Source of the DNA: Rotaria sp. Silwood1 | Lineage: Eukaryota; Rotifera; Eurotatoria; Philodinida; Philodinidae | Length of the DNA: 64,000 bases | NCBI GenBank assembly: GCA_905250075.1 | Contig: CAJNOP010000003.1 | Coordinates: forward strand, 1,190,395-1,254,394 | Direction of reading: 5' to 3' | Shown: positions 1-12,014 of the stretch, piece by piece | Numbering within the stretch: the first letter of the stretch is position 1 | Layout of the letters: every line of letters begins with the position of its first letter | The notes under the pieces: generated by a model | Seen by the model: only the letters and a program-made list of their open reading frames with translations | The model's database searches: none | Told to the model about the DNA's origin: nothing | Program-made: the position numbers and the translations under genes

Positions 1-2067
1 AAAATTGAACGTTAAAGCTCATTTTGTCTTCCGATCGGTAGTAGTAGGTTTATACGAATTGAGCAGCCTTCAATTGCGTTGAATAGTAGTTTTGAATAAA
101 AAAATATCAAATTTATCCGTTCTTTTAAAGAAATGATATCTCTGTTGAAGAAAACCAAATGAAACAAAGCATAATATTCAATCGTATATAATGCAGAGTA
201 CGATAAGTGATGAATTTTATTTGTCAAAATAAAGACAAGAATTTTTTCTATTTTGTTCGAATAAATTGTCCACTATAGTATAAGTCCATTATCACACTCT
301 GTATATATATCATTTATTGTTGGTGTTCACCATGAGCACGTATCATTACCTTGATGTTCAACCTGACCACCATCACTACCATCACCATTACCTAATACAT
401 CAATAGATATCAATAATTTTAAATAAACCCATTCTGAGTGTAGGCTAGAGCGCATCGAGTATGAAAATTTTCTAACGCGGACCTGATTAAACCGTATTTT
501 GATATTCACAATGAAAATTTTTAATCGAAATTAGATAGCCGCCCCTAAAGTAAAAGATACCTTTTTTTTTTGAGGTTTTTGTACTCAGTCACTCGCGCAC
601 CTAACATATTCCACAGATGACTGGACCCATTGAGTCCAGAATTTTTTGGACTCGGATCTCGGTCGGATCCGTTGGACTTTGGTGTCGGTTTGAGTATTTG
701 TGAGGAGAAGACCCTTACTAGAGCCTTTATCGATCGCTCAAATCTCATTGCGACTCCGTTAGAGTCGCAATGACCGTGAAAAACTTTCTTCCAAGGCAAT
801 GTCTAAGTTATACTAATAAAACAGACAAGTATTTTTACTGTTACATAGTGACTAGTTTATTTTTTCATGTGTTAAATGATGAACACAAATACGCTACCGT
901 GTGACTCATCGATAAATTTTAAGAAAAAAACATCAGAGAGAGAGACATTCTCATTACCAAGTAGAACAAAAAGTAGTATGGATAATAGTCTAAAAACCCT
1001 GCGGAGCCTCTCGAAGTCGAAGCCAGAGCTATAGGATGATGGTCCCTAGAGTTAGACTCGGACTTTAGAGTCAAAGGTGTTTACTGAGTAAGAATCTAAT
1101 CCTCATCTTCACATTAACACTTTAATACTTTGACATAATTGAAAATACTTCGGTATACTTCACATCACTTGTAAATACTTCGAGTTAGTTCCGCATATTT
1201 TAAATTACTACTGCACTTTTATGTACCTTTTCACTTGAAGTACATCAATTCTTCCTCCTGAGATCAAGAACTACGTTTATGCACTTCCGAAAGGTATGTC
1301 AGGGCTATTTAATGGTTCGATCGCTCTCGGCAACAATGATTTATATGTGATCAGAACATTTAGTTGTCTCGATAAGTAAAGATCTTAGATGAAATACAGA
1401 CAACACCCTTTTTAACATCAGGTAGGCACCGCAATCGCCAGAAATGGAGTGGTCAGAAACCACAAAATATAACGGTTAAAGTAACTTAAGTTAGAATGCG
1501 ATTTATGAACGGAATTGATTGGGATCACATTTTTTAAGCTACACAATGGGTGATTCAAAACCTTTCAATCTTTACATCAGGTATCACGGTGTTACTGCTA
1601 TATAATATCAATATAGTACAACAAATTGAGACTTTTTTTTTTTATTAAAGTTAAATTTTAAAGCCATACTGTAACTTTAACTATCTCACTCAAGTGTTTT
1701 CAAAGCTAAAATATTATTTAAAGACAGAAAAGGTTGTTTTCCTATGTCTTTCTTGTCAACAGGACACGATAAAACGCACGACAGGACACAGTACGAATGT
1801 GTTATTCAGTGTCCAGCTCTGTTATTGTCTATGACTAGATATTCGACAGGAAAAACAATAATATATACATTTCATAATTAAAATGATTTTTCTGCCTTTT
1901 TTTTGTCTTTCGCTCTGTACACAAGCTTCAATGAATTACACTCACCAAGAGTTGAATTAATAACAAAGTATAAAAAAGTCAGATATTCAATTTCAAACGA
2001 TACTATTATTTGATTGTTTGTTTCTTTTAAATTGACAAAAAGCGTGGCTAAAAATAGCCAAAAATGC
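1..2067. other. Gene-free stretch downstream of the PAPS transporter gap
   Basis: I see no coding exon here. The short open frames are AT-rich, lack splice context and resemble no family. Two patches, about 560-800 and 980-1070, are richer in GC than their surroundings and share GGACTCGGA-like words, so they may be remnants of one repeat family. The missing C-terminal exons of the adjacent PAPS transporter were looked for on the minus strand here and not found. Confidence 0.6.
746..772. repeat. Perfect 11-bp stem hairpin
   Basis: CATTGCGACTC (746-756) is followed by a 5-base loop and its exact reverse complement GAGTCGCAATG (762-772). It lies inside a GC-richer patch and may be part of a degraded mobile element. 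Confidence 0.6.
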
Positions 2068-2077
2068 NNNNNNNNNN
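2068..2077. other. Assembly gap (10 N)
   Basis: Ten consecutive N, the usual placeholder for a scaffold join of unknown true size. It falls inside the second intron of the PAPS transporter gene, 14 bases past the splice donor. Confidence 0.98.
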
Positions 2078-2091
2078 AATATTGAACTTAC

Positions 2092-3555
2092 TAAATAACA
2101 TGTCAATAATATCATTCCATTTATTGTTGTTATCTTTTGCGTTGCTTTTTTCAGTGGTAACTTAATTGTATCATTGTCATGATAACCAGATAAAAATACT
2201 GCAATACCAACAGCCATCAATAACATCAATAAATATTGTCTTAATGGATATGTTTTACCTGAAACAAATTTCCCAACAATCATAACTGGTATTGTCTTTA
2301 TACTTTTAGCAATAACTTGAACAGGAAAACTAATATATAAAAGGCTTTCATATTGAAACCATGTTGACATACAATTAGCATAGGATATAATACCATATTG
2401 ATATAATGGTGGTCCTGATGATACTACTTTTTTCGCTGGATAAAACAATTTTAATGATATATAAGCAACTATCACAGCTAAAAATCGATTTGCAAAAACA
2501 AGAAATTGAGAATTTGTAAATTTTTCATTATCATAAGTACGAGTCATAATACGTTCTTGTAATAAACCCCATAATAGATAAGAAATTTGAAGACCAAAAA
2601 ATGAGAAAATTAGTTTGAAGAAACGATAACGAGTAAAATTTGATGTTGTTGAATTTGTTTTGACTGACGAAGATATGATTCCTTTATTATCATTATTATC
2701 TGATAGTGATGAACCGAATGTATTCGATATGAAAAAACGAATGAGTAGCCGTATAAGTCCGCGCAATGGTTGTGGCCCTAAAAATAATAAAAATGCACTC
2801 TAATTTTTTTATTCTTAAGTCACAAGTATTTATATAAATTGCTATTTCCTAATGTAGTATTCAGGGTCTTTGTGAAAAATTGCATTTTGAAGTATCAGTG
2901 TCACTTTTGAAAATAATTTTAAACTTGGACAAGTTCACAGGATTGGTGAGCTATGTTTGATTTAAATTTTCGTGTTTTTATCGGCTCTCGGTAAAAGCAT
3001 TACTAGCCAGTACGAATCAAATACTCGCTCATCTTTAGGTTGAAATGATTTTATTACACACATTTGCTAAGTATGAACTCTAAGTAGATGTAAAGCAACA
3101 TTATTGAAATTTTCTCAATCAATTCTTTCTATTTATGTGTGAAACTTGAGATAATCATGTTAAAATAATAGGATTCATTATTTGTATTTTGTTAAGAGAA
3201 GAGATAAATTGATTTTTATTTCATCAATAGCTGTAATCTGTTATTGCATTTCTTTCAAACACTGTTTGTGATATTTCACTTAAAACAACATTATTTCCAA
3301 TAGCATAATGTGATAAATAGTAGGGCGAACCAGTCAAAGATGAATTTTAAGTTGTTTATTATAAATTATCCGTATTTCTGGTTTTCTGTTAAGTTTAAAA
3401 CGTCTAGATTATTAATACTTACATCTTTTATAGGCCGATTTTTTTGAAATAATAAAAAGAATAGCAACCGGGATAGCAAATAAAAAATAACCAATATGAT
3501 TTGTAATTAATCGAATCAACCAGCTATCTTCAGCAATAAATGGTTGTAGTCTCAT
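2092..3555 (-). CDS. SLC35B2: PAPS transporter, SLC35B2/PAPST1-like (5' part only)
   Basis: SLC35B2 transporters move the sulfate donor PAPS from cytosol into the Golgi lumen for sulfation of glycans and proteins. Exon 1 is 3423-3555, starting MRLQPFIAED with one hydrophobic segment. Exon 2 is 2092-2777. The intron between them has a GTAAGT donor and TTTTTAG acceptor and rebuilds a Trp codon. Exon 2 carries the family hallmark LLWGLLQERIMTRTY, then several membrane segments including FPVQVIAKSIKTIPVMIVGK, which is very close to the vertebrate PAPST1 equivalent. The exon ends at a clear GTAAGT donor after GMILLTCYL, and the 10-N gap begins in the next intron. The remaining third of the protein (last transmembrane helices) is absent from the window. 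It could in principle be the SLC35B3 paralogue, but the LQERIMTR context favours B2. Intron 1 (2778-3422) holds nothing recognisable. Confidence 0.88.
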
Positions 3556-5483
3556 TTGTTTATTGTAATAAAATGCTAAAAAAAGAAAAATATACCAGCT
3601 AGCAAGTCATCAACTTGCACTTAAAATACATAGGTAATGTGAAGAATTCAGTTTAACTTGAATAGATAAAATCCTCGAAAATTTAACAATTGCCTCTATC
3701 TATAAAACAAGCATATAGTGTTTACTGACATTCGCAGGCGTTACTCTAAATAGATGTTGACATTTAAAAAGGAGAATAGATGATGGTCATCAGTTAATAG
3801 GAAAATAAAGAAATAAAAAAAACAGAAAGAGAAGTCGATGTATCGATGAAACTATCTTTATTTTTATTGATGACTTGCCGTAATCATGTGAGAAGTAATA
3901 AGCATTTCTAAATAGCAGAACGAAAATATCTAGAAATTAGTATCTAATTTTCTCTGAACACAAATAGCTATCATTGACACTAAATGAGTTTTGATTTTTT
4001 TTTAATGCATAACGAAACAGACTTTTCCCCGTTGGAAAATGTATTCAATCAGTGATATAATCTTCTTAGTTTTTTCTTTTTTTGATTTTGTAAACGATGT
4101 AGAAAAAATTATCTATTATAACCAGCTACCATGATTCTATAAAAACTTATTACTTACTATATAAAATAGTAGGTGAGCAATTATTATATAAAGATTGTTT
4201 TCATTGTTTGTAACAATGCGTATGTTAATTGATCATAAATCTTCACTGTTTAAATAACCAATCATGAAAACTAAAACAGCAAAAGTGATGGAATAATTAT
4301 CATTGAAATAACTAGCAATAGTTTCTAAACACGATTTTAATTAGACAAAAAATATACACTCATGAAAAACTTTAAATATTACAAAACGAATAAATGATTA
4401 ATTATTTCAACCTGAAAGAAGATAGATTAGAAATTTTTTTTTAAATCTAAAAATTTCGAGCTTTTACTATTCACTGTCATCATCATCATCATCATCGTTA
4501 GACTACAGTATCGACAGAAACAAAACGTGAAAAACAATTACATATATATGTAACCTATATCTTCAACAACTTTGATAGAATAATGTGATTACCATGTACA
4601 GTTTATCTGGGAATCCTATGGTCACATTTTTATTGTATTCTTACTGTTTATAGACATATACGAACTATACTTTTATTGTTTACAACGACAGACAGCTATA
4701 CTTTGGAGTAAGGATGGCCGAAACACTTGAAATAGAAAAAAGAAAAAAAAAAAAAATACTTTCTCGTTTTTATTTTCTCAATCAATTACCTTGTCAAACA
4801 AGTCAAGTATATCTAGATAGACATAGAAATGAAAAAAAAATATTGCTGCTACTTTTCAATACCTAACTAGTTAGAAATGATAAATATTGACATTGGTTTT
4901 GACTGATGGATTATATTTATACTACAGACAACAGCTAGAGCAATTAATAAAACTTTCACTCTCTGTCTTTATAATAATAAGATCGAAATATTTAGTTTTC
5001 TTACAAATAATTAAACAATTTAAATTTTGCACATCAATTCTACTTCGTGCTTTACTTAATAAATACTTGTATTGAGCGAAATATGATGGCCTTCTTCTCT
5101 AAACAAGTCATTCGAATATTGACTACAGATTTTCAATTGATCTGAAGTCTATAATACATGATGATTTCGTCCAGACACTGCAGAAAAATTACTTTACTAG
5201 CTCGAATGCACCACAATGTTTCACTCTTGAATCTTGACAAATTTGATGTTAGATGTTACAGACAAATATCTTATTTACACGAATAGTTTCGATCAATACT
5301 ACAAAAAACATTATTTCTGTAATCTATGAAGATGTACCAGTCTAACAAGATGTACAGAGGTATTTTGAAACATATAAAAATAATTTTAAAGCGATAGCTC
5401 GAAAAACTTAGAAAATACATATCGATCGAATGCATGTATTTAAAAAAAGATAATTATTTTTTTCGCACCCTAAAATATATATA

Positions 5484-5576
5484 AAGGTGTAACAATTTTC
5501 TCGTTTTTTTGCCGTCATTATTTTCAGATGACGATGGAAATACAAACCGAAAGCTCGAAATAAAAATTAACACCTT
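5484..5576. repeat. 93-bp TA-flanked hairpin (MITE-like)
   Basis: The left end AAGGTGTAACAATTTT and right end AAAAATTAACACCTT are inverted copies, and the palindrome continues to the middle (CGTCAT/ATGACG). TA dinucleotides at 5482-5483 and 5577-5578 fit a Tc1/mariner-type target duplication, although TA is common in such AT-rich DNA. Confidence 0.5.
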
Positions 5577-6899
5577 TAAATTTAAAAAGACAAAATTCTA
5601 CAGTAATAGGTGGGAGTTATAGACACAATTATTTATTCATTAGTTTCTGGTATCTTTACCTGATACTTTTATGGCTGGCTGAAATATGAGTTTGTAGTGT
5701 ATCTTCAACATGTTTTCAATTAGTAATGGTCAACTATCATATGAAATAATAATTGCTCCTCTCTCCTACATTATATATTTGCATGTATGACAAAATTTTT
5801 ATTAATTAATATTTGTCATTGAATATATTTCGCATGTACCATTTGATAAATGGCAATGTACAATCGTAAAAATTTCAATGAAAAAGAAACCACCGAAAAA
5901 CACTGAAGTAATATATTATCTATTAATTGTAATTTAAATAACATGCTCATGTATTTTTTAGTTCTCCTAGATATGAAAAAACTTACAGAGAATTCTATTT
6001 GTTTTATGTCTTCTCAGTCATGTATGGTTAATGAAATAATATATTACTGTTCGAAATAAATAATCATACGCTTATCTATTACGAATGAGTGAGAACATTA
6101 ATTGAATACGTATTGATTTTTATCAACCTGCATTATCTTGATACACACTCCTAGAATGATCGTTTTTTTCTTTCTACTACTGGAAGGTAAATCTTACCTG
6201 AAGTAAATATAACACTTATGTCCATGATGCATTGAAAAAAAAGTACATGCTCGTCGCAAAAAAAGAAACAAAAGAAATCTTTTGCATTAAACAAAATCGA
6301 TTCTGTGAAGCACTTTTCTTTTATATGATGTGCAAATATTCCATTCATGTCTATTATCATTTAAGAACGGTATATATTATAGATTTATGACTGAGAATTT
6401 TTTGAAAAAAAAAAGAAATTAAAAAAAGCACCTACAAAAATTTGTCATCGCAATATTCGTAGAAATTATAAAACTATAAATCAGTTTGATTAAGAAATTT
6501 CTTAATGAAGATTAGTTTGATCTCGAAGATGAAGCTCAGATACAACTTTAAATCGTTTCAGTTACTTTTGTAAAATGAAAAAAGATGATATAATTAAATG
6601 AAGACTCATTAATGCATGAAAAAATAATTCGCAAAGAAGTGACGACGATTGTCAATGATATATTAGATAAGAAGAACAAGAAAATTTGAAGAAAACAGTA
6701 GATGGAATCAAGCAGTGAATACATGTATTCTTAATGAATTGTAAAAAACCTGAATTAAATCTGATGACTAACAAAACACAAACAAATCACCAACACAAAA
6801 AAAAATCTACCATGCCGATAATACGAAATGCGGATGAAATTCTTCACTTTCGTTAATATACGATTTGATAGACCTTCACCAACTGAACACGAATACTTG

Positions 6900-8905
6900 G
6901 TTTTTATTTGGACTCGATTATTGTTCTGCTAAAAAAAACCATTAAAAAAACGCTAATGACTGAAAAATGTAGCTTTAGAAATTATGAAGTAGATCTTCTT
7001 TTTTTTACAGAAATCGTCAAATTTCAAGTATATTGTCTTTTAAAACTTTATGAAAACATTTTATTCTGATTTATTATCAAACTTTGGGATGATAAGTTTA
7101 AAAAAGATCTTGTCCAATATAGATAGTTCTAACATACTTCATAGCATCTATTTGTGATTATTCTTGTAAATCTATCTAACTTTTTTTAACAAAAGATAGA
7201 AATCAGTGTCTTATTTCATTAGAATCGCTAGCTTCGCGAGCTAAAAACTTAGCTATTTAGCTTTTTTAGATGTTGTTTTATGGTTGAGCAATGGAGTCTG
7301 TTTCTCACTTGATAGTAATATTAGACACAAATGAAAAATGCATTTGTATTTAGTGATTTTTATTGTCATGATCTAGCCCAAAAGCGAACTAAATACCATA
7401 TATGGAATTAGCCTCAAAACCTTTTTGAAATCATAGGTACTTTAAGGATCTTTTTTTCTGGAAAAAAGCTAACACCTGAAGGGCTAGGATCGAAGTTTTT
7501 AACAAATAGATCGGAGGGTAACTACAGCTGTAGTTTCCATCTGAAACAGTTTTTATTTAAATTTATATGACACGCAGCAGTTTTTAATATTGACTATGGA
7601 TATGCAATCTATTGCGATTTTGAACTTGACCATGACAATAAAAACCACTAAATGTAAACATATTTTTCAATCACCTGCATAGTGTTACTGTGGAAAGGAA
7701 AAAAAATTAAATTTTCTCAACAATCAAAAAAAATATCTACAAGCAGTTAAATATAGTTATAGATAAAATTTTTCGCACGATTTTGTTTTAAGTGTAGTTT
7801 TATTAGAAAGCTGTTTTTTCACACGCGATTCTTGTCAATAGTGTAGTTATTGTCTATGGTATATTCATAAAAAAATTCAATTCAGAAAATTGAATCGTAC
7901 TTGAACTGAACGTATTACAGTTCGAAGTAATCACTTTTTCATACGGTTTCAAATAAAATGTTTTTTTTGTAAATATTTGGAAAAAAAACAGAATCCATAC
8001 AGATTCATAGGAAAAAATGATCTACATTTTGTTAATTGAAACTTTTCAAAAGAGAACTTTCTATACAGTAATTTATCTACTTTACGATTAAAAGCAAGCA
8101 AGGTTGCTCTCAACGAGTTTTATCAGAGAAAAACGGCATATTTATGAAATACTTTCTAACGGGTGTCGATCTGATCAGATCAGTTACCACTCTAAGGTAC
8201 ACATGACAACTGTTCATTGATGTATTTAGTTGAAGAAATTTTTTTAGAATTTACGACATTAGATCATTAGGACAGCGTTCTCAAACCAGTGATAATCTTC
8301 AAAGACTATCTTCATAAACATTGTCTCAGTGATTTAGTGCTTTAATTCGAAAAATAGAAAAATAGAGAGTTAGCATGCATATCATGTTATATCTACTGGA
8401 AGATAAGCAAGTTGCTTCGTAGAAAGTGTTTCTTGGAAGAGTTTCAATTGCCAAAATATGCACCGTGTTTTCTTTTATTCGTTTATTTAGTTTCTATTGT
8501 TTTTCCTAAAAATTTTGAAAATAAAATATTTAATTTGAAAACCGCATGAAAGAAAAAATTCTCAACCACTGTGGGTACTTTTGTAGCTCGTAATTTAGCG
8601 GGTCTATTGAAATAAGATACTTGCTTCTATCTTTTGTTACAAATAATTAGATAGATTTACAAGAATAATCACAAATAGATGTTATGAAACATAGTGGAAC
8701 TATATATACTGGACAGAATTCTTTTAAACTTATTGTCCCTAAGTTTGATAATAAATCAGAATAAAATGTTTTCATAAAGTTTTAAAAGAGTACATACTTG
8801 AAAGTTGACGATTTCTATCAAAGCAAAAAGCGAATTGATAATTTCTAATGATACATTTTCAGTTATTCGAGTTTTTTATGTTTTTATTTGAGTCGAACAA
8901 ATGAG
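6900..8905. repeat. ~2 kb inverted-repeat (foldback-like) element
   Basis: Bases about 6910-7255 reappear as reverse complement at about 8580-8895. For instance TTATGAAAACATTTTATTCT near 7050 is matched exactly by AGAATAAAATGTTTTCATAA near 8760. The arms look roughly 80-90% alike by eye. A second inverted pair lies inside (about 7335-7385 against 7610-7665). No open frame for a transposase was seen. The outer ends are approximate and no target-site duplication was identified. Confidence 0.65.
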
Positions 8906-9161
8906 TTAAATTGAAATAAAAACTATCTATATATTCGTGATCAGCTCACCAACCTTTTTCAAATTAACCATTCATGAAAGAAAGAGAACGAAAACTCATT
9001 CATATTATATCTTAGCGGCATCTGGCATACAACTAGAAGAAAGACAGAATATAGATGACACGGTTAGTAATATCATAACAAGATCGAGTTAGTGTAATCG
9101 ATTTCTACTTTAGATATTTAGACTAGAGACTTTATACTAAATTGTTCAATTTCATGATAGA

Positions 9162-9372
9162 TTCCTCCGCGATACTTGCTTATCAATGATACTTGACAGA
9201 ACTCTTATTGATTACAAGAAGAACATACAAGAATGTGGGATATCGATGCAATGAAGATCGCTCGATGTATCCTCAATTTCACATATGAGCACTCTCACAC
9301 TCCTATATGTTGTTCTTGTAGTCAATAAGAGATTCTTTGGAGTACTGTTGTGAAGCTAAGTGGCGGAAGCAT
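9162..9372. repeat. ~210-bp hairpin element
   Basis: CTCTTATTGATTACAAGAA (about 9202-9220) is mirrored by TTCTTGTAGTCAATAAGAG (about 9313-9331). The pairing extends outward to TCCGC on the left and GGCGGA on the right. It lies about 260 bases 3' of the glycosyltransferase stop codon. Exact ends and a target duplication are not clear. Confidence 0.55.
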
Positions 9373-9632
9373 GTGTCAGGATAACAACATTATATCACCA
9401 AATCGCTTTCCTTTATTTCAGAAATACTTTCTCCTACTTTTATTTTTTCTATGCAATCACTATTTATAATTCGTAATTTACTCTTTCATTCCTGTATGTA
9501 AACATAAAACTTTCATAAAGATAAAAAAAAATGAAAGAAAAAAAAAATGATAACTGAAAGTCGAACATATTCATATAAACAACAACAATAAATTCTATAT
9601 TTTTCATTTTTATTTTTTTTAATATTCCATAA

Positions 9633-11024
9633 CTAATGACAGCTGCGTCCCCATTGTTCCCATTGCATACGTTCATTATCAGAAGCTGAAGAAGCAATTA
9701 ATGCTTGAGATAGTAAACGAACATGTAATAATGCAGCTCGATGTTTTGTTAAATGACGTTCATGAATTACTTTTTGACTATTTGTTCTAATTTGAAATAT
9801 GATGTCTTTTGATATATTTTGTATACGAACTAATTCATTAGTTAAATCTTTTTCTGATGAACAATCAATTGTTAAAAAATGTTCATTAGGATAAAGATGA
9901 AGACGTTTAAGTATATCTACTAAATCATTTGTTGTTACAAGTGCAAGACCATTAGCTGGTAGTTCAAATAATTTTCCTATTGCATACTGAACTGATTGAC
10001 ATGTACCAAGACCAAATACATATTTTCTCATATATGAAAAATATCTTTCACCACCATAATAAAATGAACTAGCCTTTTTCATTGTGTCACCATAACCAGG
10101 ATGTTGTAAACAAGATACTAAATCTTGTCGAGCATCACACAGTTCAAATGCACGAGCACGACATGGATACCATTCTACGAGATTTGCACCAGAGACAAAA
10201 AGAACATTTTCAGCAGATTTATTTATTGATCGATATGATAATGTTGAAGCTGCATGCGGTAACCAAGTAATTTTTGTTGATGATATATTAATATAATAAT
10301 TATCAAATAGATATGGATACGTTGAAAGAATTTCGGATGCAATAGATTGAAAAAGATACTCTCTAGTGAGCCACATTCCTCTGTTTGTAAAATGAAGATC
10401 ATCTACAAAAGCCACTAGACGTATTCGAGTTCTATTTAACAAATCTTCCACTTGTTCACGTAAATGATGCCATAGAGGACGACTTATATCCCAAAGAAGA
10501 GCTATAATTGGCATTTGATTTTCTTTAGAAAGATTTTCATCCATATCACAAGCATTTAAAAACAATTTTATTAAATTCATCCGACGATTTACAAATACTG
10601 GTTTAGGAAATGGTCGATATATTATATTTGATTTAACACCAATTTGACGTAATTTAGTAAGAATTTCAGCAAACTCATGTGTTACATATGACCACCATGG
10701 TCCACCATCGAGATGTTCAACAAGAAAGCATACTTGTTTTTGTTTATCAGGATATCTTTCATGATATTGTAATGTTATATTTTTTAAATGTAATTCTTTT
10801 GGATGACAAACAGAAAATGGAGCAAGATTTATTGTTAATGGTAAATTTTGATATAGACGAGTTGCATTAGGTGATGGAATATGGTTTTTAGAGAATAATC
10901 TTACCCATAAATATTGAAAAAATATGAATGAAAAAAATATTAAAATAAAACTATTTCGAAAAACTCGATAAAAATTAAATCGAAAATTATAACTATATAA
11001 TAAACGACGACCACGACGGTACAT
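9633..11024 (-). CDS. Single-exon type II membrane glycosyltransferase, CgeB-type C-terminal domain
   Basis: A single uninterrupted 463-residue frame from ATG to TAG. The N-terminus is basic (MYRRGRRLLYS) and followed by a hydrophobic anchor at about residues 25-45, the layout of a type II Golgi/ER enzyme with a lumenal catalytic part. The middle carries CFLVEHLDGGPWWSY. The last ~100 residues (GKLFELPANGLALVTT, a spaced acidic stretch, then VIHERHLTKHRAALL) match the pattern of the Glyco_trans_1_2 domain of bacterial CgeB/YkvP-like GT-B glycosyltransferases, where a conserved FE-x-PA-x-G binds the sugar nucleotide. Donor and acceptor cannot be told. It is the only long intronless gene here apart from the MS4A-like one. 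Lack of introns plus a bacterial-type domain suggests horizontal acquisition or retroposition, which is inference. The animal-style membrane anchor shows it is adapted to a eukaryotic secretory pathway. Confidence 0.8.
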   Translation of the reverse strand: MYRRGRRLLYSYNFRFNFYRVFRNSFILIFFSFIFFQYLWVRLFSKNHIPSPNATRLYQNLPLTINLAPFSVCHPKELHLKNITLQYHERYPDKQKQVCFLVEHLDGGPWWSYVTHEFAEILTKLRQIGVKSNIIYRPFPKPVFVNRRMNLIKLFLNACDMDENLSKENQMPIIALLWDISRPLWHHLREQVEDLLNRTRIRLVAFVDDLHFTNRGMWLTREYLFQSIASEILSTYPYLFDNYYINISSTKITWLPHAASTLSYRSINKSAENVLFVSGANLVEWYPCRARAFELCDARQDLVSCLQHPGYGDTMKKASSFYYGGERYFSYMRKYVFGLGTCQSVQYAIGKLFELPANGLALVTTNDLVDILKRLHLYPNEHFLTIDCSSEKDLTNELVRIQNISKDIIFQIRTNSQKVIHERHLTKHRAALLHVRLLSQALIASSASDNERMQWEQWGRSCH

Positions 11025-12014
11025 TAGATGTCATTAAATAATCAAAATAAAAACTTAACGATTGTTTTCATGTGTCAAAATTAAAAGAAATAAGTGTCTT
11101 TTCGCTTGATAGTTAACATTACAAACCATATACGATTCTCTGAAACGCATGACTTGCTACGCATATTCTTTGAAGAGAAAAAAAGTGATAAAAACAATCT
11201 CGAACGAATAAAAAGAAATGTTAGACGCGCAGTGTGTCCTCTAAAATCATGTTGTAAGTACAGGTGTTTTATGATACGCGTGTTCATGCTTTTTTTTTCT
11301 TTCTCATATATGACAACATGTAAAGGTTGATGTCAAAAATTAAAATAATCATTTTTCGATCACTTACTGTTATAGTATTAATTGTTAATGAACAAATATA
11401 TACAATATTATATATTTCATATTTGATCTTATCTAGAATATGCTCAATGCCAATAGAAGCCAACAATATATTTTGATAGAATTTTTAAATGAAGATTTCT
11501 TTTTCTTTTTTTAATCTATTCTTTATTTATTTATTATTGATTGGTTATACAGATGTATGTAAATGTATACAAGACGAAAAAAGATAGATCTAAGAAATAA
11601 GATGACGAAACACAAAACACGATTCATTATTATTTTTGATGACTGGAGACTACTGACTTATTTGATTTTTTTTTCTTTTGACGCAATATTAAGAAGATAA
11701 TGACGTAAAGCATGCGAAGAAAAGTTATTGCAAATAAAAAGAAAACGAAATATGTAAATATAAAATGATTTGTCGCAACGCGGCAATAAAAATGAGACAA
11801 TGCACAAAACAATAACGAGATATATTTTAAGACTTTCGAATAAAAGTACGACAATGAAAAATAAAGATAAAGATAGAGAAAACAAAACAGAACAAAACAA
11901 AGAACACTATCTGAATGCAAAAAATGTACAATAGAGACAAAAAATTCTTCGATGTTATCTTAATTCATTTGTTCATGTCAATAAAAGAAAAAAAAAGCAA
12001 GCAAAACATCATTA
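11025..12014. other. Intergenic spacer between glycosyltransferase and ARNT gene
   Basis: About 1 kb of AT-rich sequence that must contain the 5' flank of the glycosyltransferase gene and the 3' UTR of the ARNT gene (both minus strand). No coding exon, RNA gene or clear repeat was recognised. Confidence 0.6.

Larger units (their letters stand above)
3556..9632. other. 6 kb gene-free region with inverted repeats
   Basis: No exon-like reading frame with splice context was found on either strand. The stretch contains a (CAT)n run near 4477-4496, a small TA-flanked hairpin at 5484-5576, a ~2 kb inverted repeat at about 6900-8905 and a ~210-bp hairpin at about 9162-9372, each listed separately. 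The rest is AT-rich sequence with homopolymer runs. Confidence 0.6.

Noticed and set aside
327..509. Minus-strand frame ending GNGDGSDGGQVEHQGNDTCSW
   Set aside because: The sequence looks like a possible last exon, but the Asp/Gly-rich stretch comes from a short ATGGTG-type simple repeat. No upstream exon could be linked, and it does not resemble the missing transporter C-terminus.
545..799. Minus-strand open frame of 84 codons near the left edge
   Set aside because: It sits in a GC-richer repeat-like patch, has no splice context and resembles no protein family; stops are simply rarer where GC is higher.
11630..11920. Phe/Leu/Tyr-rich frames resembling small membrane proteins
   Set aside because: These come from pyrimidine-rich DNA 3' of ARNT; two overlapping frames give the same kind of hydrophobic sequence, a sign of composition rather than coding.
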